This document shows positions 8,426-16,690 of a stretch of DNA of 20,235 bases, one piece after another (within the stretch, counting starts at the first letter, position 1; each line of letters begins with the position of its first letter). This DNA comes from Actinomycetota bacterium (GTDB lineage: Bacteria; Actinomycetota; Actinomycetes; Nanopelagicales; Nanopelagicaceae): assembly GCA_009698295.1 (NCBI GenBank), contig WLQO01000006.1, positions 1 through 20,235 on the forward strand, read 5' to 3'. The notes under the pieces are model-generated. The model had not been told where the DNA came from and made no database searches. It saw nothing but the letters and a program-made list of their open reading frames with translations. The position numbers were made by a program, and so were the translations under genes.

Positions 8426-8431
8426 AGACTA
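8426..8431 (-). promoter_or_regulatory. -10 box of ctaA-tkt-pgi, predicted leaderless
   Basis: On the minus strand TAGTCT is followed by six bases and then ATG. The expected transcription start, about 7 bases after the hexamer, coincides with the A of the start codon. No Shine-Dalgarno or good -35 is seen. The same geometry recurs before the SURF1-like and DUF3099 genes. Confidence 0.55.
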
Positions 8432-8477
8432 TGACCAAAGACGCAGCCGCTGAGTGGAAAGCGCGGGCGAATTACGA

Positions 8478-8492
8478 CACAATACTGTTGTG
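8478..8492. promoter_or_regulatory. Palindrome at the sufR start, candidate SufR operator
   Basis: CACAA (8478-8482) and TTGTG (8488-8492) are inverted around TACTG, and positions 8484/8486 also pair, giving one mismatch in a 15-bp palindrome. The right arm contains the proposed GTG start of sufR. The left arm overlaps CACAAT (8478-8483), a possible -10 six bases before GTG. A repressor bound here would block transcription. Reported SufR sites are short palindromes of a similar kind (from memory, unchecked). Confidence 0.45.
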
Positions 8493-9197
8493 AAATTAAA
8501 TGTAGGGCCAGCCCTAAAGGCTACCGATGATCCGCGAACTCGCGATGCCGTCGGTCGCTCTGTACTCGAAAACGGACCATCAACGGCCGCAGCGTTGGGT
8601 GAGCGTTTAGGTTTGACTCCAGCCGGTATTCGTCGCCACTTAGATTTACTTGTAGCTGATGGAATTTTAGAAGCGCGCGAACCACGAATCTCTTCTACAC
8701 GTGGACGTGGCCGTCCCTCCAAAGTATTTGTCATGACCGACTCCGGTCGCGAAAAGTTTGAACATTCCTACGATGACCTCGCTGTTGCCGCTCTTAAATT
8801 TATGTCAGCACAATCTGGCGAACATCTGGTTACCGCTTTTGCCCAATCACGTGCCGACGATATTGAACGTAAAGCATCGACTGTTATTGCAAAGAGTTCG
8901 CAGAAGTTAGATGCGCTCGCAACTTTCTTATCTGAACAAGGTTATGCAGCAAGTGTTGGACCCCGCGGTGCAGGCGTTGAACTCTGCCAGCACCATTGCC
9001 CGATTGCGCATGTCGCATCAGAATTCCCCCAGCTCTGTGAAGCTGAAACTGAAGCCTTCTCTAAATTGCTCGGCACACATGTTCAACGTTTAGCAACTAT
9101 CGCTCACGGCGATGGAGTTTGTACAACATATATTCCAAATATGAAAGTAAATATCAATAATAAGGAACCACTAACAGCCGGAAAGGCGCGGTCATGA
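8490..9197 (+). CDS. sufR: SufR-type Fe-S-sensing transcriptional repressor
   Basis: This is a winged-helix regulator expected to sense Fe-S status and repress the suf operon it heads. From GTG 8490 the protein has 235 residues. The helix-turn-helix covers about residues 24-66 (GLTPAGIRRHLDLL) and the wing includes GRGRPSKVF. The C-terminal half has four cysteines (166, 170, 183, 211) in the pattern CQHHC...C...GVC, the likely cluster ligands. An in-frame GTG at 8454 would add 12 poorly conserved residues; I prefer 8490 because a -10-like hexamer lies exactly 6 nt before it and a palindrome covers it. The stop overlaps the sufB start (ATGA), showing cotranscription and autoregulation. Confidence 0.9.
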   Translation: MKLNVGPALKATDDPRTRDAVGRSVLENGPSTAAALGERLGLTPAGIRRHLDLLVADGILEAREPRISSTRGRGRPSKVFVMTDSGREKFEHSYDDLAVAALKFMSAQSGEHLVTAFAQSRADDIERKASTVIAKSSQKLDALATFLSEQGYAASVGPRGAGVELCQHHCPIAHVASEFPQLCEAETEAFSKLLGTHVQRLATIAHGDGVCTTYIPNMKVNINNKEPLTAGKARS

Positions 9198-10603
9198 CAA
9201 CTGCACACCCAGAACTAGACGGACTTGGTAATTACGAATACGGCTGGTCCGATGGTAACGATGCTGGTGCTAATTCACGCCGCGGCATCAACGATGAAGT
9301 AGTTCGTGATATCTCGTCAAAGAAGAGTGAACCGCAGTGGATGCTGGATATGCGTCTAAAGGGCTTATCTTTATTTGAGAAGAAGCCGATGCCGTCATGG
9401 GGATCTGATCTAACTGGAATTTTCTTCGACACCATTAAATACTTTGTTCGCTCTACTGAAAAGCAGGCAGCGACTTGGGATGATCTTCCAGATGAGATTA
9501 AAAATACTTACGACCGCCTAGGAATTCCTGAAGCGGAAAAGCAGCGTCTGGTTTCTGGCGTTGCCGCACAATACGAATCAGAAGTTGTTTATCACTCAAT
9601 CCGTGAAGACCTGGAAAAACAAGGCGTTATCTTCCTTGATACAGATAGCGGTTTAAAGCAGCATCCGGAACTCTTCAAAGAGTACTTCGGCTCAGTCATT
9701 CCAGTCGGTGATAATAAATTTGCAGCGCTAAATACCGCTGCCTGGTCAGGTGGCTCATTTATTTATGTACCAAAAGGCGTACACGTAGACATTCCTCTGC
9801 AAGCATATTTCCGCATCAACACTGAAAATATGGGTCAATTTGAACGTACCTTGATCATCGCCGATGAAGACTCTTACATTCACTATGTTGAAGGATGTAC
9901 TGCGCCAATTTACAAATCTGATTCACTTCACTCTGCTGTCGTTGAAATCATTGTTAAAAAGGGCGCCCGCGTTCGTTACACCACAATTCAGAACTGGTCT
10001 AACAATGTTTACAACTTGGTGACCAAGCGCGCAACATGTGCTGAAGGTGCAACCATGGAATGGGTCGATGGCAATATCGGGTCCAAAGTAACTATGAAAT
10101 ATCCCGCCGTTATGTTGATGGGTCCACATGCAAAGGGCGAGACCTTATCTCTTGCTTTTGCCGGACCTGGTCAACATCAAGACTCTGGTGCCAAGATGGT
10201 GCACGCCGCTCCATACACATCATCATCTGTAATCTCTAAATCAGTTGCTCGCGGCGGAGGACGCACTTCTTATCGTGGACTTGTCCAGGTACAAGAAGGT
10301 GCACATCACTCAAAGAGCACAGTTAAATGTGATGCGCTCTTGGTTGACACGATTTCCCGCTCTGATACCTATCCATATGTTGATATCCGTGAAGATGATG
10401 TCTCTATGGGACATGAAGCTACAGTTTCCAAGATCAGCGATGATCAACTCTTCTACCTGATGTCACGCGGACTTACTGAAGATGAAGCTATGGCGATGAT
10501 TGTTCGCGGCTTTATCGAACCAATTGCCCGCGAGCTTCCTATGGAATATGCACTCGAACTAAACCGCTTAATCGAGCTGCAAATGGAAGGCGCTGTTGGT
10601 TAA
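9194..10603 (+). CDS. sufB: Fe-S cluster assembly scaffold SufB
   Basis: SufB is the main scaffold of the SufBCD complex, on which nascent Fe-S clusters are built. The 469-residue protein has the family's N-terminal helical region, then a right-handed beta-helix from about residue 170. YVEGCTAP contains Cys235 and STVKCDALLVD contains Cys379, which correspond to the two functionally important cysteines of E. coli SufB. GHEATVSKISDDQLFYLMSRGL begins near residue 407 and is the C-terminal SufC-binding part. The gene is uninterrupted; unlike mycobacterial sufB it holds no intein. The ATG overlaps the sufR TGA by four bases and the stop overlaps sufD by one. Confidence 0.97.
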   Translation: MTTAHPELDGLGNYEYGWSDGNDAGANSRRGINDEVVRDISSKKSEPQWMLDMRLKGLSLFEKKPMPSWGSDLTGIFFDTIKYFVRSTEKQAATWDDLPDEIKNTYDRLGIPEAEKQRLVSGVAAQYESEVVYHSIREDLEKQGVIFLDTDSGLKQHPELFKEYFGSVIPVGDNKFAALNTAAWSGGSFIYVPKGVHVDIPLQAYFRINTENMGQFERTLIIADEDSYIHYVEGCTAPIYKSDSLHSAVVEIIVKKGARVRYTTIQNWSNNVYNLVTKRATCAEGATMEWVDGNIGSKVTMKYPAVMLMGPHAKGETLSLAFAGPGQHQDSGAKMVHAAPYTSSSVISKSVARGGGRTSYRGLVQVQEGAHHSKSTVKCDALLVDTISRSDTYPYVDIREDDVSMGHEATVSKISDDQLFYLMSRGLTEDEAMAMIVRGFIEPIARELPMEYALELNRLIELQMEGAVG

Positions 10604-11694
10604 TGACAACCCTTACTACCAATTATTTGACGCCGACGGGGCGAGAAGAAGCTTGGCGCTTTACCCCGCTTAAGCGTCTTGGCGGCATGCATGACGGAAC
10701 TGCAATAGTTGCAGACCGTCACTCGCTAGCACTTAATTCTGCGTCAGTGCCAGGAGTTTCATTCGCATTGCTCTCGGCGATGGATAACGCGCCGATATCT
10801 GAGAGCGATGATGTAATTGTTGCCAGAATTCGTGATTTCGCAAAGGAAGTTGCAGTCTTAACTATTGCGGCAAATACGGAAGTTGCAGAACCGATCTTGC
10901 TAAAACGCACCCCAGGTGCGCTAGATAGCGCAGAGTTCTCACGCGTGTTGATTCGCGTGGAAAACCATGCGCGCGCAACTGTGATCATCGAGAACACCGG
11001 GGATACACACTTGGCAGAAGATCTGGAAATTTCAGTCGGATCTGGCGCGAGCCTGACTCTGGTCTCACTTCAAGAATGGGGTAGCAAGAGCATTCATGCC
11101 GGTCGCCAACATGCAGTCGTTGAGCGTGATGCTACTTTCAAATCAATTGTTGTGACTATTGGTGGTTCACTTGTGCGACTGCTGCCAACAGTTGAGTTTG
11201 CTGCACCTGGCGCTTCATGTGAACTGCTCGGCGTCTACTTTGCAACATCTGGTCAATTTTTCGAACATCGCATGTTCGTCGACCATAAAGTCCCTAACGC
11301 TAAATCACGTGTTAATTACAAAGGTGCGTTAGCTGGAGATCAGGCCCATACGGTTTGGATCGGTGATGTATTTATCAGAGCCGCTGCCGAAGGTACCGAC
11401 ACTTACGAGCTAAACCGTAACTTGTTACTTTCCGATGGTGCCCGCGCAGATTCAGTGCCTAACCTAGAGATTGAAACAGGCGAGATCGTTGGTGCCGGCC
11501 ATGCCAGCACAACTGGACGTTTTGATGATGAACAACTCTTCTACTTAATGTCACGCGGTATCAACCTTGCTGACGCTCGTCGTTTAGTCGTTCGAGGATT
11601 CTTCAATGAGATCATCACTGAAATTGGCGATGAAGTTATCCAAACCCGCTTGATGGACCGTATTGATGACGAACTTGCGAAGGCAGGTGCGTAA
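10603..11694 (+). CDS. sufD: Fe-S cluster assembly protein SufD
   Basis: SufD is the SufB paralogue that completes the SufBC2D scaffold and helps iron delivery. The 363-residue protein opens with PTGREEAWRFTPLKRL, typical of SufD, continues as beta-helix, and ends with GHASTTGRFDDEQLFYLMSRG, in which His300 matches the histidine implicated in E. coli SufD function. VVRGFF follows near residue 331. Its ATG shares one base with the sufB stop and its stop shares one base with the ferredoxin-like gene downstream, indicating tight translational coupling and a fixed subunit ratio. Confidence 0.95.
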   Translation: MTTLTTNYLTPTGREEAWRFTPLKRLGGMHDGTAIVADRHSLALNSASVPGVSFALLSAMDNAPISESDDVIVARIRDFAKEVAVLTIAANTEVAEPILLKRTPGALDSAEFSRVLIRVENHARATVIIENTGDTHLAEDLEISVGSGASLTLVSLQEWGSKSIHAGRQHAVVERDATFKSIVVTIGGSLVRLLPTVEFAAPGASCELLGVYFATSGQFFEHRMFVDHKVPNAKSRVNYKGALAGDQAHTVWIGDVFIRAAAEGTDTYELNRNLLLSDGARADSVPNLEIETGEIVGAGHASTTGRFDDEQLFYLMSRGINLADARRLVVRGFFNEIITEIGDEVIQTRLMDRIDDELAKAGA

Positions 11695-11990
11695 TGAGCG
11701 ATTTATCTCTTGCTTCGCTGATTGCAGGCAAGCCAATCAAGATCGAGAAAGATGGGCGCACAATCTGTGTGGCTCGGGTAGGCGATGAGGTATTTGCAAT
11801 TGACGACACCTGTTCGCATTCTGATGCATCTCTTTCGGAAGGCGAAGTAACCGATTTCAAAATTGAGTGTTGGTTGCATGGCGCCGAATTTGATCTGCGG
11901 ACCGGCGAGGCGCTTACGCCTCCAGCGGTTGCACCAATAAAAGTTTATCCAGTAATCGTTGACGGAGACTCCGTCACGGTAGATGCGTAG
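11694..11990 (+). CDS. Rieske-type [2Fe-2S] ferredoxin of the suf operon
   Basis: This small soluble Rieske protein of 98 residues resembles dioxygenase and nitrite-reductase small-subunit ferredoxins. The ligand pattern is complete: Cys40-Ser-His42 and Cys59-Trp-Leu-His62. No signal peptide or membrane anchor is seen, so it should be cytosolic. It lies between sufD and sufC, with its start sharing one base with the sufD stop. Placement of such a protein in suf operons is familiar in actinobacteria, but its exact role (electron donor for cluster assembly or a client) is not known to me. The stop is 12 nt from sufC. Confidence 0.93.
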   Translation: MSDLSLASLIAGKPIKIEKDGRTICVARVGDEVFAIDDTCSHSDASLSEGEVTDFKIECWLHGAEFDLRTGEALTPPAVAPIKVYPVIVDGDSVTVDA

Positions 11991-12002
11991 TTAGGTAATT
12001 TG

Positions 12003-12755
12003 ATGAGTACATTAGAAATTCGCGGCTTGAAAGTCTCTGTTGATACCGAGAACGGTGCAGTAGAAATTCTTAAAGGCGTTGACCTGACTATAAAGTCCGG
12101 AGAGACCCACGCAATCATGGGACCAAATGGATCAGGTAAATCGACTCTGGCTTACTCAATCGCGGGACACCCTAAGTACAACATAACTGGCGGAACCGTT
12201 ACTTTAGATGGCGCTGACGTTCTTGAAATGACAGTTGATGAGCGAGCCAAGGCGGGCCTTTTCCTTGCTATGCAATACCCAGTTGAAGTACCAGGTGTTT
12301 CAGTTTCAAATTTCCTGCGTACTGCAGTGACCGCGCTACGTGGAGAAGCACCTAAGTTACGTACCTGGGTCGGCGAAGTTAAAGGAGCAATGGAAGCTCT
12401 CAGCATGGATCCATCATTTGCACAACGCAATGTAAATGAAGGTTTTTCTGGTGGAGAAAAAAAGCGCCATGAAATTATGCAGCTAGAACTACTAAAACCA
12501 AAGATTGCAATTTTAGATGAAACAGATTCCGGTCTTGACGTTGATGCACTTCGTATTGTTTCTGAAGGCGTTAATCGCGCTAAGGAAAGTAACAATATTG
12601 GCGTGGTTTTGATTACTCACTACACACGAATTCTTCGCTACATCAAACCAGATTTCGTTCACGTCTTCGCAAATGGCAAGATCGTTGAAGAAGGCGGACC
12701 AGAGTTGGCTGATAAGTTAGAAGCTAATGGTTATGCGGAGTACGTCACCGCGTAA
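12003..12755 (+). CDS. sufC: SUF ABC-type ATPase SufC
   Basis: SufC is the soluble ATPase that drives conformational change in the SufBCD scaffold; it is not a transporter. From ATG 12003 it has 250 residues. Walker A GPNGSGKS lies at 40-47, the Q-loop region AMQYPVEVPG near 89-98, the signature FSGGEKKR at 148-155, Walker B plus D-loop IAILDETDSGLD at 168-179, and the switch histidine at 206 (THYTR). The in-frame TTG at 12000 immediately before the ATG is less likely as a start; TTAGG at 11991-11995 is a weak Shine-Dalgarno. sufS follows after 5 nt. Confidence 0.96.
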   Translation: MSTLEIRGLKVSVDTENGAVEILKGVDLTIKSGETHAIMGPNGSGKSTLAYSIAGHPKYNITGGTVTLDGADVLEMTVDERAKAGLFLAMQYPVEVPGVSVSNFLRTAVTALRGEAPKLRTWVGEVKGAMEALSMDPSFAQRNVNEGFSGGEKKRHEIMQLELLKPKIAILDETDSGLDVDALRIVSEGVNRAKESNNIGVVLITHYTRILRYIKPDFVHVFANGKIVEEGGPELADKLEANGYAEYVTA

Positions 12756-12760
12756 TTTCT

Positions 12761-14005
12761 ATGACCTTTGACCCGTTAACTATTCGTAAGGATTTTCCGA
12801 TCTTCGGTCGGAGTATTCGCGATGGTAAACGGCTGGTCTATCTCGACAGCGGGGCCACGAGTCAGAAGCCCTCTGTTGTAATCGATGCAGAATCAGATTT
12901 CTACAGGAACCATAACGCGGCGGCACATCGTGGCGCGCATCAATTGGCAGAAGAAGCGACCGAAGCGATTGAATCGGCTCGTGGCATCATCGCTGATTTT
13001 CTAGGCGGAGCCACTGACGAAATCATATTTACTAAGAGTTCAACCGAGGCTTTAAACCTTCTGGCTTACTCGATCGGAAGCGCAGCAAAGGAGAATCCTT
13101 TCCACCTCAAGGCAGGCGATGAAATTGTCGTCTCGGAAATGGAACATCACGCCAATCTGATTCCTTGGCAGCAACTTGCCAAGCGCACCGGCGCTGTTCT
13201 GAAGTGGTTTGAAGTTGAACCTAACGGCCGTTTAGATCTTTCAAATATGAAAAGTGTCATTACCGATCGCACAAAGATAGTTGCGTTAACTCATCAATCC
13301 AACGTCCTCGGCACGATCAATCCATTAGCAGAGATAGTTAAGCGGGCCCACGAAGTAGGCGCGATATTTATTTTAGATGCCTGCCAATCAGTTCCACATA
13401 TGCCGGTAAATGTTACAGATCTCGATATTGATTTCCTTGTTTTCTCAGGACACAAAGCTGTTGGGCCAACCGGTGTTGGTGTGCTCTGGGGTCGCGCTTC
13501 CTTGCTCGCCGATCTTCCGCCATTCCTATTTGGTGGATCGATGATTGAAAGCGTCACCATGACGGATGCAACATGGGCGCCAGCGCCACGTAAATTTGAA
13601 GCAGGAGTTCCCAATATGGCTCAGATAGTTGGCCTTGGCGCTGCAGTGAGTTACTTAACAAATATCGGAATGCAGAAAATCCATAACCATGAAATCGAAA
13701 TTACGCAATATGCGATCTCGAAACTTCAAGAGGTTGAAGAAGTAAGAATTATTGGGCCGACTGATATGAATTTACGCGGGGGAGCGGTCTCGTTTACATT
13801 GGGCGAAATTCACCCGCATGACTTAGGACAGTATTTAGATAACTCAGGAATTGCAGTGCGCACCGGACACCACTGCGCTTGGCCGCTTACACGCAAGATG
13901 GGCGTTCCTTCAACCACGCGAGCCTCTTTCTATCTATATAACACCATAGAAGATATCGACGCTCTGATCACAGGCGTTCGCGATGCACAGAAATACTTTG
14001 CGTAA
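12761..14005 (+). CDS. sufS: Cysteine desulfurase SufS (class II)
   Basis: This PLP enzyme releases sulfur from cysteine as a persulfide and feeds the SUF scaffold. The 414-residue protein has His130 (MEHHAN), Asp206 and Gln209 (DACQS) for PLP, the Schiff-base Lys232 in FSGHKAVGPTG, and Arg367 next to the active-site loop RTGHHCAWP with Cys372 as persulfide cysteine. This short loop is typical of SufS rather than IscS. It starts 5 nt after sufC and its stop shares one base with sufU, its expected sulfur-transfer partner, so the pair is translationally coupled. Confidence 0.96.
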   Translation: MTFDPLTIRKDFPIFGRSIRDGKRLVYLDSGATSQKPSVVIDAESDFYRNHNAAAHRGAHQLAEEATEAIESARGIIADFLGGATDEIIFTKSSTEALNLLAYSIGSAAKENPFHLKAGDEIVVSEMEHHANLIPWQQLAKRTGAVLKWFEVEPNGRLDLSNMKSVITDRTKIVALTHQSNVLGTINPLAEIVKRAHEVGAIFILDACQSVPHMPVNVTDLDIDFLVFSGHKAVGPTGVGVLWGRASLLADLPPFLFGGSMIESVTMTDATWAPAPRKFEAGVPNMAQIVGLGAAVSYLTNIGMQKIHNHEIEITQYAISKLQEVEEVRIIGPTDMNLRGGAVSFTLGEIHPHDLGQYLDNSGIAVRTGHHCAWPLTRKMGVPSTTRASFYLYNTIEDIDALITGVRDAQKYFA

Positions 14006-14454
14006 TGGAGCTAGATAATCTCTATCAGGAAGTAATTTTAGATCACTATAAGAACCCGCAGAATAAGAAACTTGCAACAAATTATGATGCCCAAGTCCAT
14101 CACGTCAATCCATCTTGTGGTGATGAAATAGATTTAAATCTAACAATTACCGATGGTGTAGTCGCAAATATAAGTTGGGATGGGGTTGGTTGTTCAATTT
14201 CTCAGGCGAGCGTTTCAATTCTGACTGATCTCTTGATTGGTAAACCAATCTCTGAGGCGTATTCGATATTCGATCAATTTGTGAGTCTCATGCAGAGCAA
14301 AGGCAGTATTCCGGGCGATGAATCTGTTCTTGAAGATGCAATTGCTCTCGCCGGAGTCTCGAAATATCCTGCTCGCATAAAGTGTGCGCTATTAGGCTGG
14401 ATGGCCTTTAAAGATGCCAGCGTTCAAGCACAAGCCAAATCTGAACTAGGATAG
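14005..14454 (+). CDS. sufU: Zinc-dependent sulfurtransferase SufU
   Basis: SufU accepts persulfide sulfur from SufS through a zinc-bound cysteine, taking the place of SufE in Gram-positive SUF systems. The 149-residue protein has the zinc ligands Cys38 and Asp40 (NPSCGD), Cys63 (GVGCSIS) and Cys127 (RIKCALLGW), all intact. The insertion that separates SufU from IscU is present around residues 80-105. TAATG overlap with sufS supports a one-to-one partnership. A 22-nt spacer with a good Shine-Dalgarno leads into sufT. Confidence 0.95.
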   Translation: MELDNLYQEVILDHYKNPQNKKLATNYDAQVHHVNPSCGDEIDLNLTITDGVVANISWDGVGCSISQASVSILTDLLIGKPISEAYSIFDQFVSLMQSKGSIPGDESVLEDAIALAGVSKYPARIKCALLGWMAFKDASVQAQAKSELG

Positions 14455-14476
14455 TCAAGAGGAAGAGAGGTCAATA

Positions 14477-14788
14477 ATGGTTGCAGCAGTTGATGATGTA
14501 ACAGAGGCGATGAAGGATGTAGTAGATCCTGAGCTCGGTATTAATGTTGTTGATCTCGGGCTTATTTACGATGTGATGGTTGACGATAACAACATCGCAG
14601 TCTTAAACATGACGCTGACTTCAGCAGCGTGCCCTTTGCAAGATGTGATCGAGGACCAAACACGTCAGGCGCTGGCACCTCTTACTTCAGATGTGAAAAT
14701 CAATTGGGTGTGGATGCCGCCTTGGGGTCCAGATAAGATCAGTGATGATGGGCGTGAACAATTACGCGCTCTTGGGTTTACGGTTTAA
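14477..14788 (+). CDS. sufT: SufT-like MIP18/DUF59 Fe-S maturation factor
   Basis: This 103-residue MIP18-family (DUF59, PaaD-like) protein is thought to help cluster maturation or delivery to target proteins. The signature DPELGINVVDLGLIY starts near residue 17 and TLTSAACPL holds the conserved Cys52. The C-terminus has the usual WVWMPPWGPDKIS. It is the stand-alone short form, without the long N-terminal extension of some SufT proteins. GAGAGG (14465-14470) sits 6 nt before ATG. It closes the suf operon; 33 nt separate it from the ABC transporter. PaaD of phenylacetate catabolism is a paralogue, but the location argues for SufT. Confidence 0.93.
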   Translation: MVAAVDDVTEAMKDVVDPELGINVVDLGLIYDVMVDDNNIAVLNMTLTSAACPLQDVIEDQTRQALAPLTSDVKINWVWMPPWGPDKISDDGREQLRALGFTV

Positions 14789-14821
14789 GGGCTTTTCTAA
14801 CGCTATAGATCGGAGTTTCAA

Positions 14822-16690
14822 GTGTCCATGCATGCTGGCTGGATGGCCCTTAGAACTTTAAGCTCAGATCAATCGGTCAAGAATGTAAAACTTCGGCCAG
14901 GAACTTTAAAGCGCATTTTCGCGTATTCAATTCCTTATCGTTCCACCTTCGTACTTTTTCTCTTCTGCCTGATAGCGGATGCAGTTTTAACTGTTGCAAC
15001 ACCTCTGCTGCTGCGCGAACTTATAGATAAAGGCGTAATTCCTAAAGATCGAACCATTGTGACAACGATGGCTGTGGCTGTTGCGATTCTGGCGATTCTC
15101 ACCGCTGTTGTAAATATTGTGATTCGTTGGATTTCAGCAAAGATCGGTGAAGGTCTAATTTATGACTTGAGATCTCAAGTTTTTCGTCATGTGCAAGAGC
15201 AATCGATTGCCTTCTTTACTCGCACCCAAACCGGAGCGTTAATAACGCGAATTAATTCCGATGTAATTGGTGCGCAGAGAGCTTTCACCTCAACGTTCTC
15301 GGGAATAATCAGCAACGCCTTAACACTGGTTTTGGTAGTTGGAACTATGTTGGCGCTGAGCTGGCAGATCACCGTTGCCTCGTTATTGCTTTTGCCAGTA
15401 TTTCTGGCCCCAACGAAATGGATCGGTGCTCGTTTACAGGGCTATACGCGGGACTCCTTTGAGATAAATGCACAGATGTCCTCGACGATGACAGAACGCT
15501 TCAATGTCTCTGGAGCACTTCTTGTGAAGCTATATGGAGATTTGGATCAAGAATCGCAAGTCTTTAAGAAAAAGGCGCGCAAGGTCGCTGATATCGGTAT
15601 ATCAATGGCGATGCTAAACACCTTCTTCTTTATCGCTTTGATTAGCATTGCCGCGCTTGCGACCGCTATCGCTTATGGGATTGGTGGACATCTAGCGATC
15701 GATGGTGCGATCACTGTCGGAAGTCTGATTGCAATAACCACTCTTTTAGCGCGTTTGTATGGACCGCTGGTTGCACTGGCTACTGTGCGCGTTGATGTCA
15801 TGGGTGCACTTGTTTCCTTTGAGCGAGTCTTTGAAGTCTTAGATCTTGAACCAATGGTGAAAGAGAAAGAAAACGCAGAGATTTTGCAAAGCAGAACACC
15901 TGCAATTGAATTTCAAGATGTTCACTTCACCTATCCAAATGCTCAACAGATTTCCTTGGAATCACTTGAAGCGAGATCGATCCCTGAGACTCGTGAAAGC
16001 GAAGAGATTTTAAAAGGTATTACATTCTCGGCTCTGCCAGGTACGGTCACTGCGCTGGTTGGCCCATCAGGTGCCGGAAAAACGACAATTAGCGCGCTCT
16101 TGCCCCGACTTTATGATGTGACTTCAGGTGCAATCAAAATTGATGGCCATGATTTACGCGATTTAACTTTGACATCTCTTCGTCATTCGATCGGTGTAGT
16201 CATGCAAGATTCACATTTATTCCATGACACGATTACCGAAAATCTTCGCTATGCAAAGGCTGATGCAACCGTCGAAGAGATGAAGACAGCTTGTCAGGCA
16301 GCACAAATATGGGATCTCATCTCATCGCTACCGAATGGCCTCGAGACGATGGTGGGAGAGCGTGGTCATCGCCTTTCAGGTGGAGAGAAACAACGATTAG
16401 CGATTGCTCGTTTATTGTTGAAATCTCCGAGCATCGTGATTTTAGATGAAGCTACTGCGCACCTAGATTCTGAAAATGAGGAGTTAGTGCAGAACGCTTT
16501 GGCTAGCGCTCTGCAGGGCCGCACCAGCATTGTTATTGCTCATAGATTAAGTACGGTGATGAGTGCAGATCAGATTATTGTGTTAGAAAATGGTTTGATC
16601 CGCGAACGCGGCAAACATGAAGATTTAGTACGTGCTGGTGGGCTTTATTCAGAGCTCTTTGCGCGTCAAGATCTGACCACGTCTAATTAG
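14822..16690 (+). CDS. ABC exporter half-transporter (permease fused to ATPase)
   Basis: This is an exporter of the MsbA/LmrA type, probably a homodimer in the cytoplasmic membrane; the substrate is unknown. The 622 residues comprise a six-helix domain (about 40-325) and an ATPase domain. Walker A GPSGAGKT lies at 414-421, Gln462 in the Q-loop, signature LSGGEKQ at 518-524, Walker B IVILDEA with Glu543, and switch His574. Between the A-loop FTYP (369-372) and ILKG (396-399) there is an unusually long segment of about 23 residues rich in Ser and Glu. GTG 14822 is chosen as start because GGAG lies 6 nt upstream; ATG 14828 is possible. Its 3' end overlaps the SURF1-like gene by 42 bp. Confidence 0.93.
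   Translation: MSMHAGWMALRTLSSDQSVKNVKLRPGTLKRIFAYSIPYRSTFVLFLFCLIADAVLTVATPLLLRELIDKGVIPKDRTIVTTMAVAVAILAILTAVVNIVIRWISAKIGEGLIYDLRSQVFRHVQEQSIAFFTRTQTGALITRINSDVIGAQRAFTSTFSGIISNALTLVLVVGTMLALSWQITVASLLLLPVFLAPTKWIGARLQGYTRDSFEINAQMSSTMTERFNVSGALLVKLYGDLDQESQVFKKKARKVADIGISMAMLNTFFFIALISIAALATAIAYGIGGHLAIDGAITVGSLIAITTLLARLYGPLVALATVRVDVMGALVSFERVFEVLDLEPMVKEKENAEILQSRTPAIEFQDVHFTYPNAQQISLESLEARSIPETRESEEILKGITFSALPGTVTALVGPSGAGKTTISALLPRLYDVTSGAIKIDGHDLRDLTLTSLRHSIGVVMQDSHLFHDTITENLRYAKADATVEEMKTACQAAQIWDLISSLPNGLETMVGERGHRLSGGEKQRLAIARLLLKSPSIVILDEATAHLDSENEELVQNALASALQGRTSIVIAHRLSTVMSADQIIVLENGLIRERGKHEDLVRAGGLYSELFARQDLTTSN

Noticed and set aside
8454..8489. Upstream GTG start for sufR
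   Set aside because: It adds 12 residues with no Shine-Dalgarno or promoter-like spacing, and a promoter/palindrome would then lie inside the gene. It is not excluded.
9194..10603. Intein in sufB, as in mycobacteria
   Set aside because: The protein is 469 residues and continuous across the usual insertion region; no intein motifs are seen.
12000..12002. TTG as sufC start
   Set aside because: ATG follows as the next codon and matches the usual SufC N-terminus.
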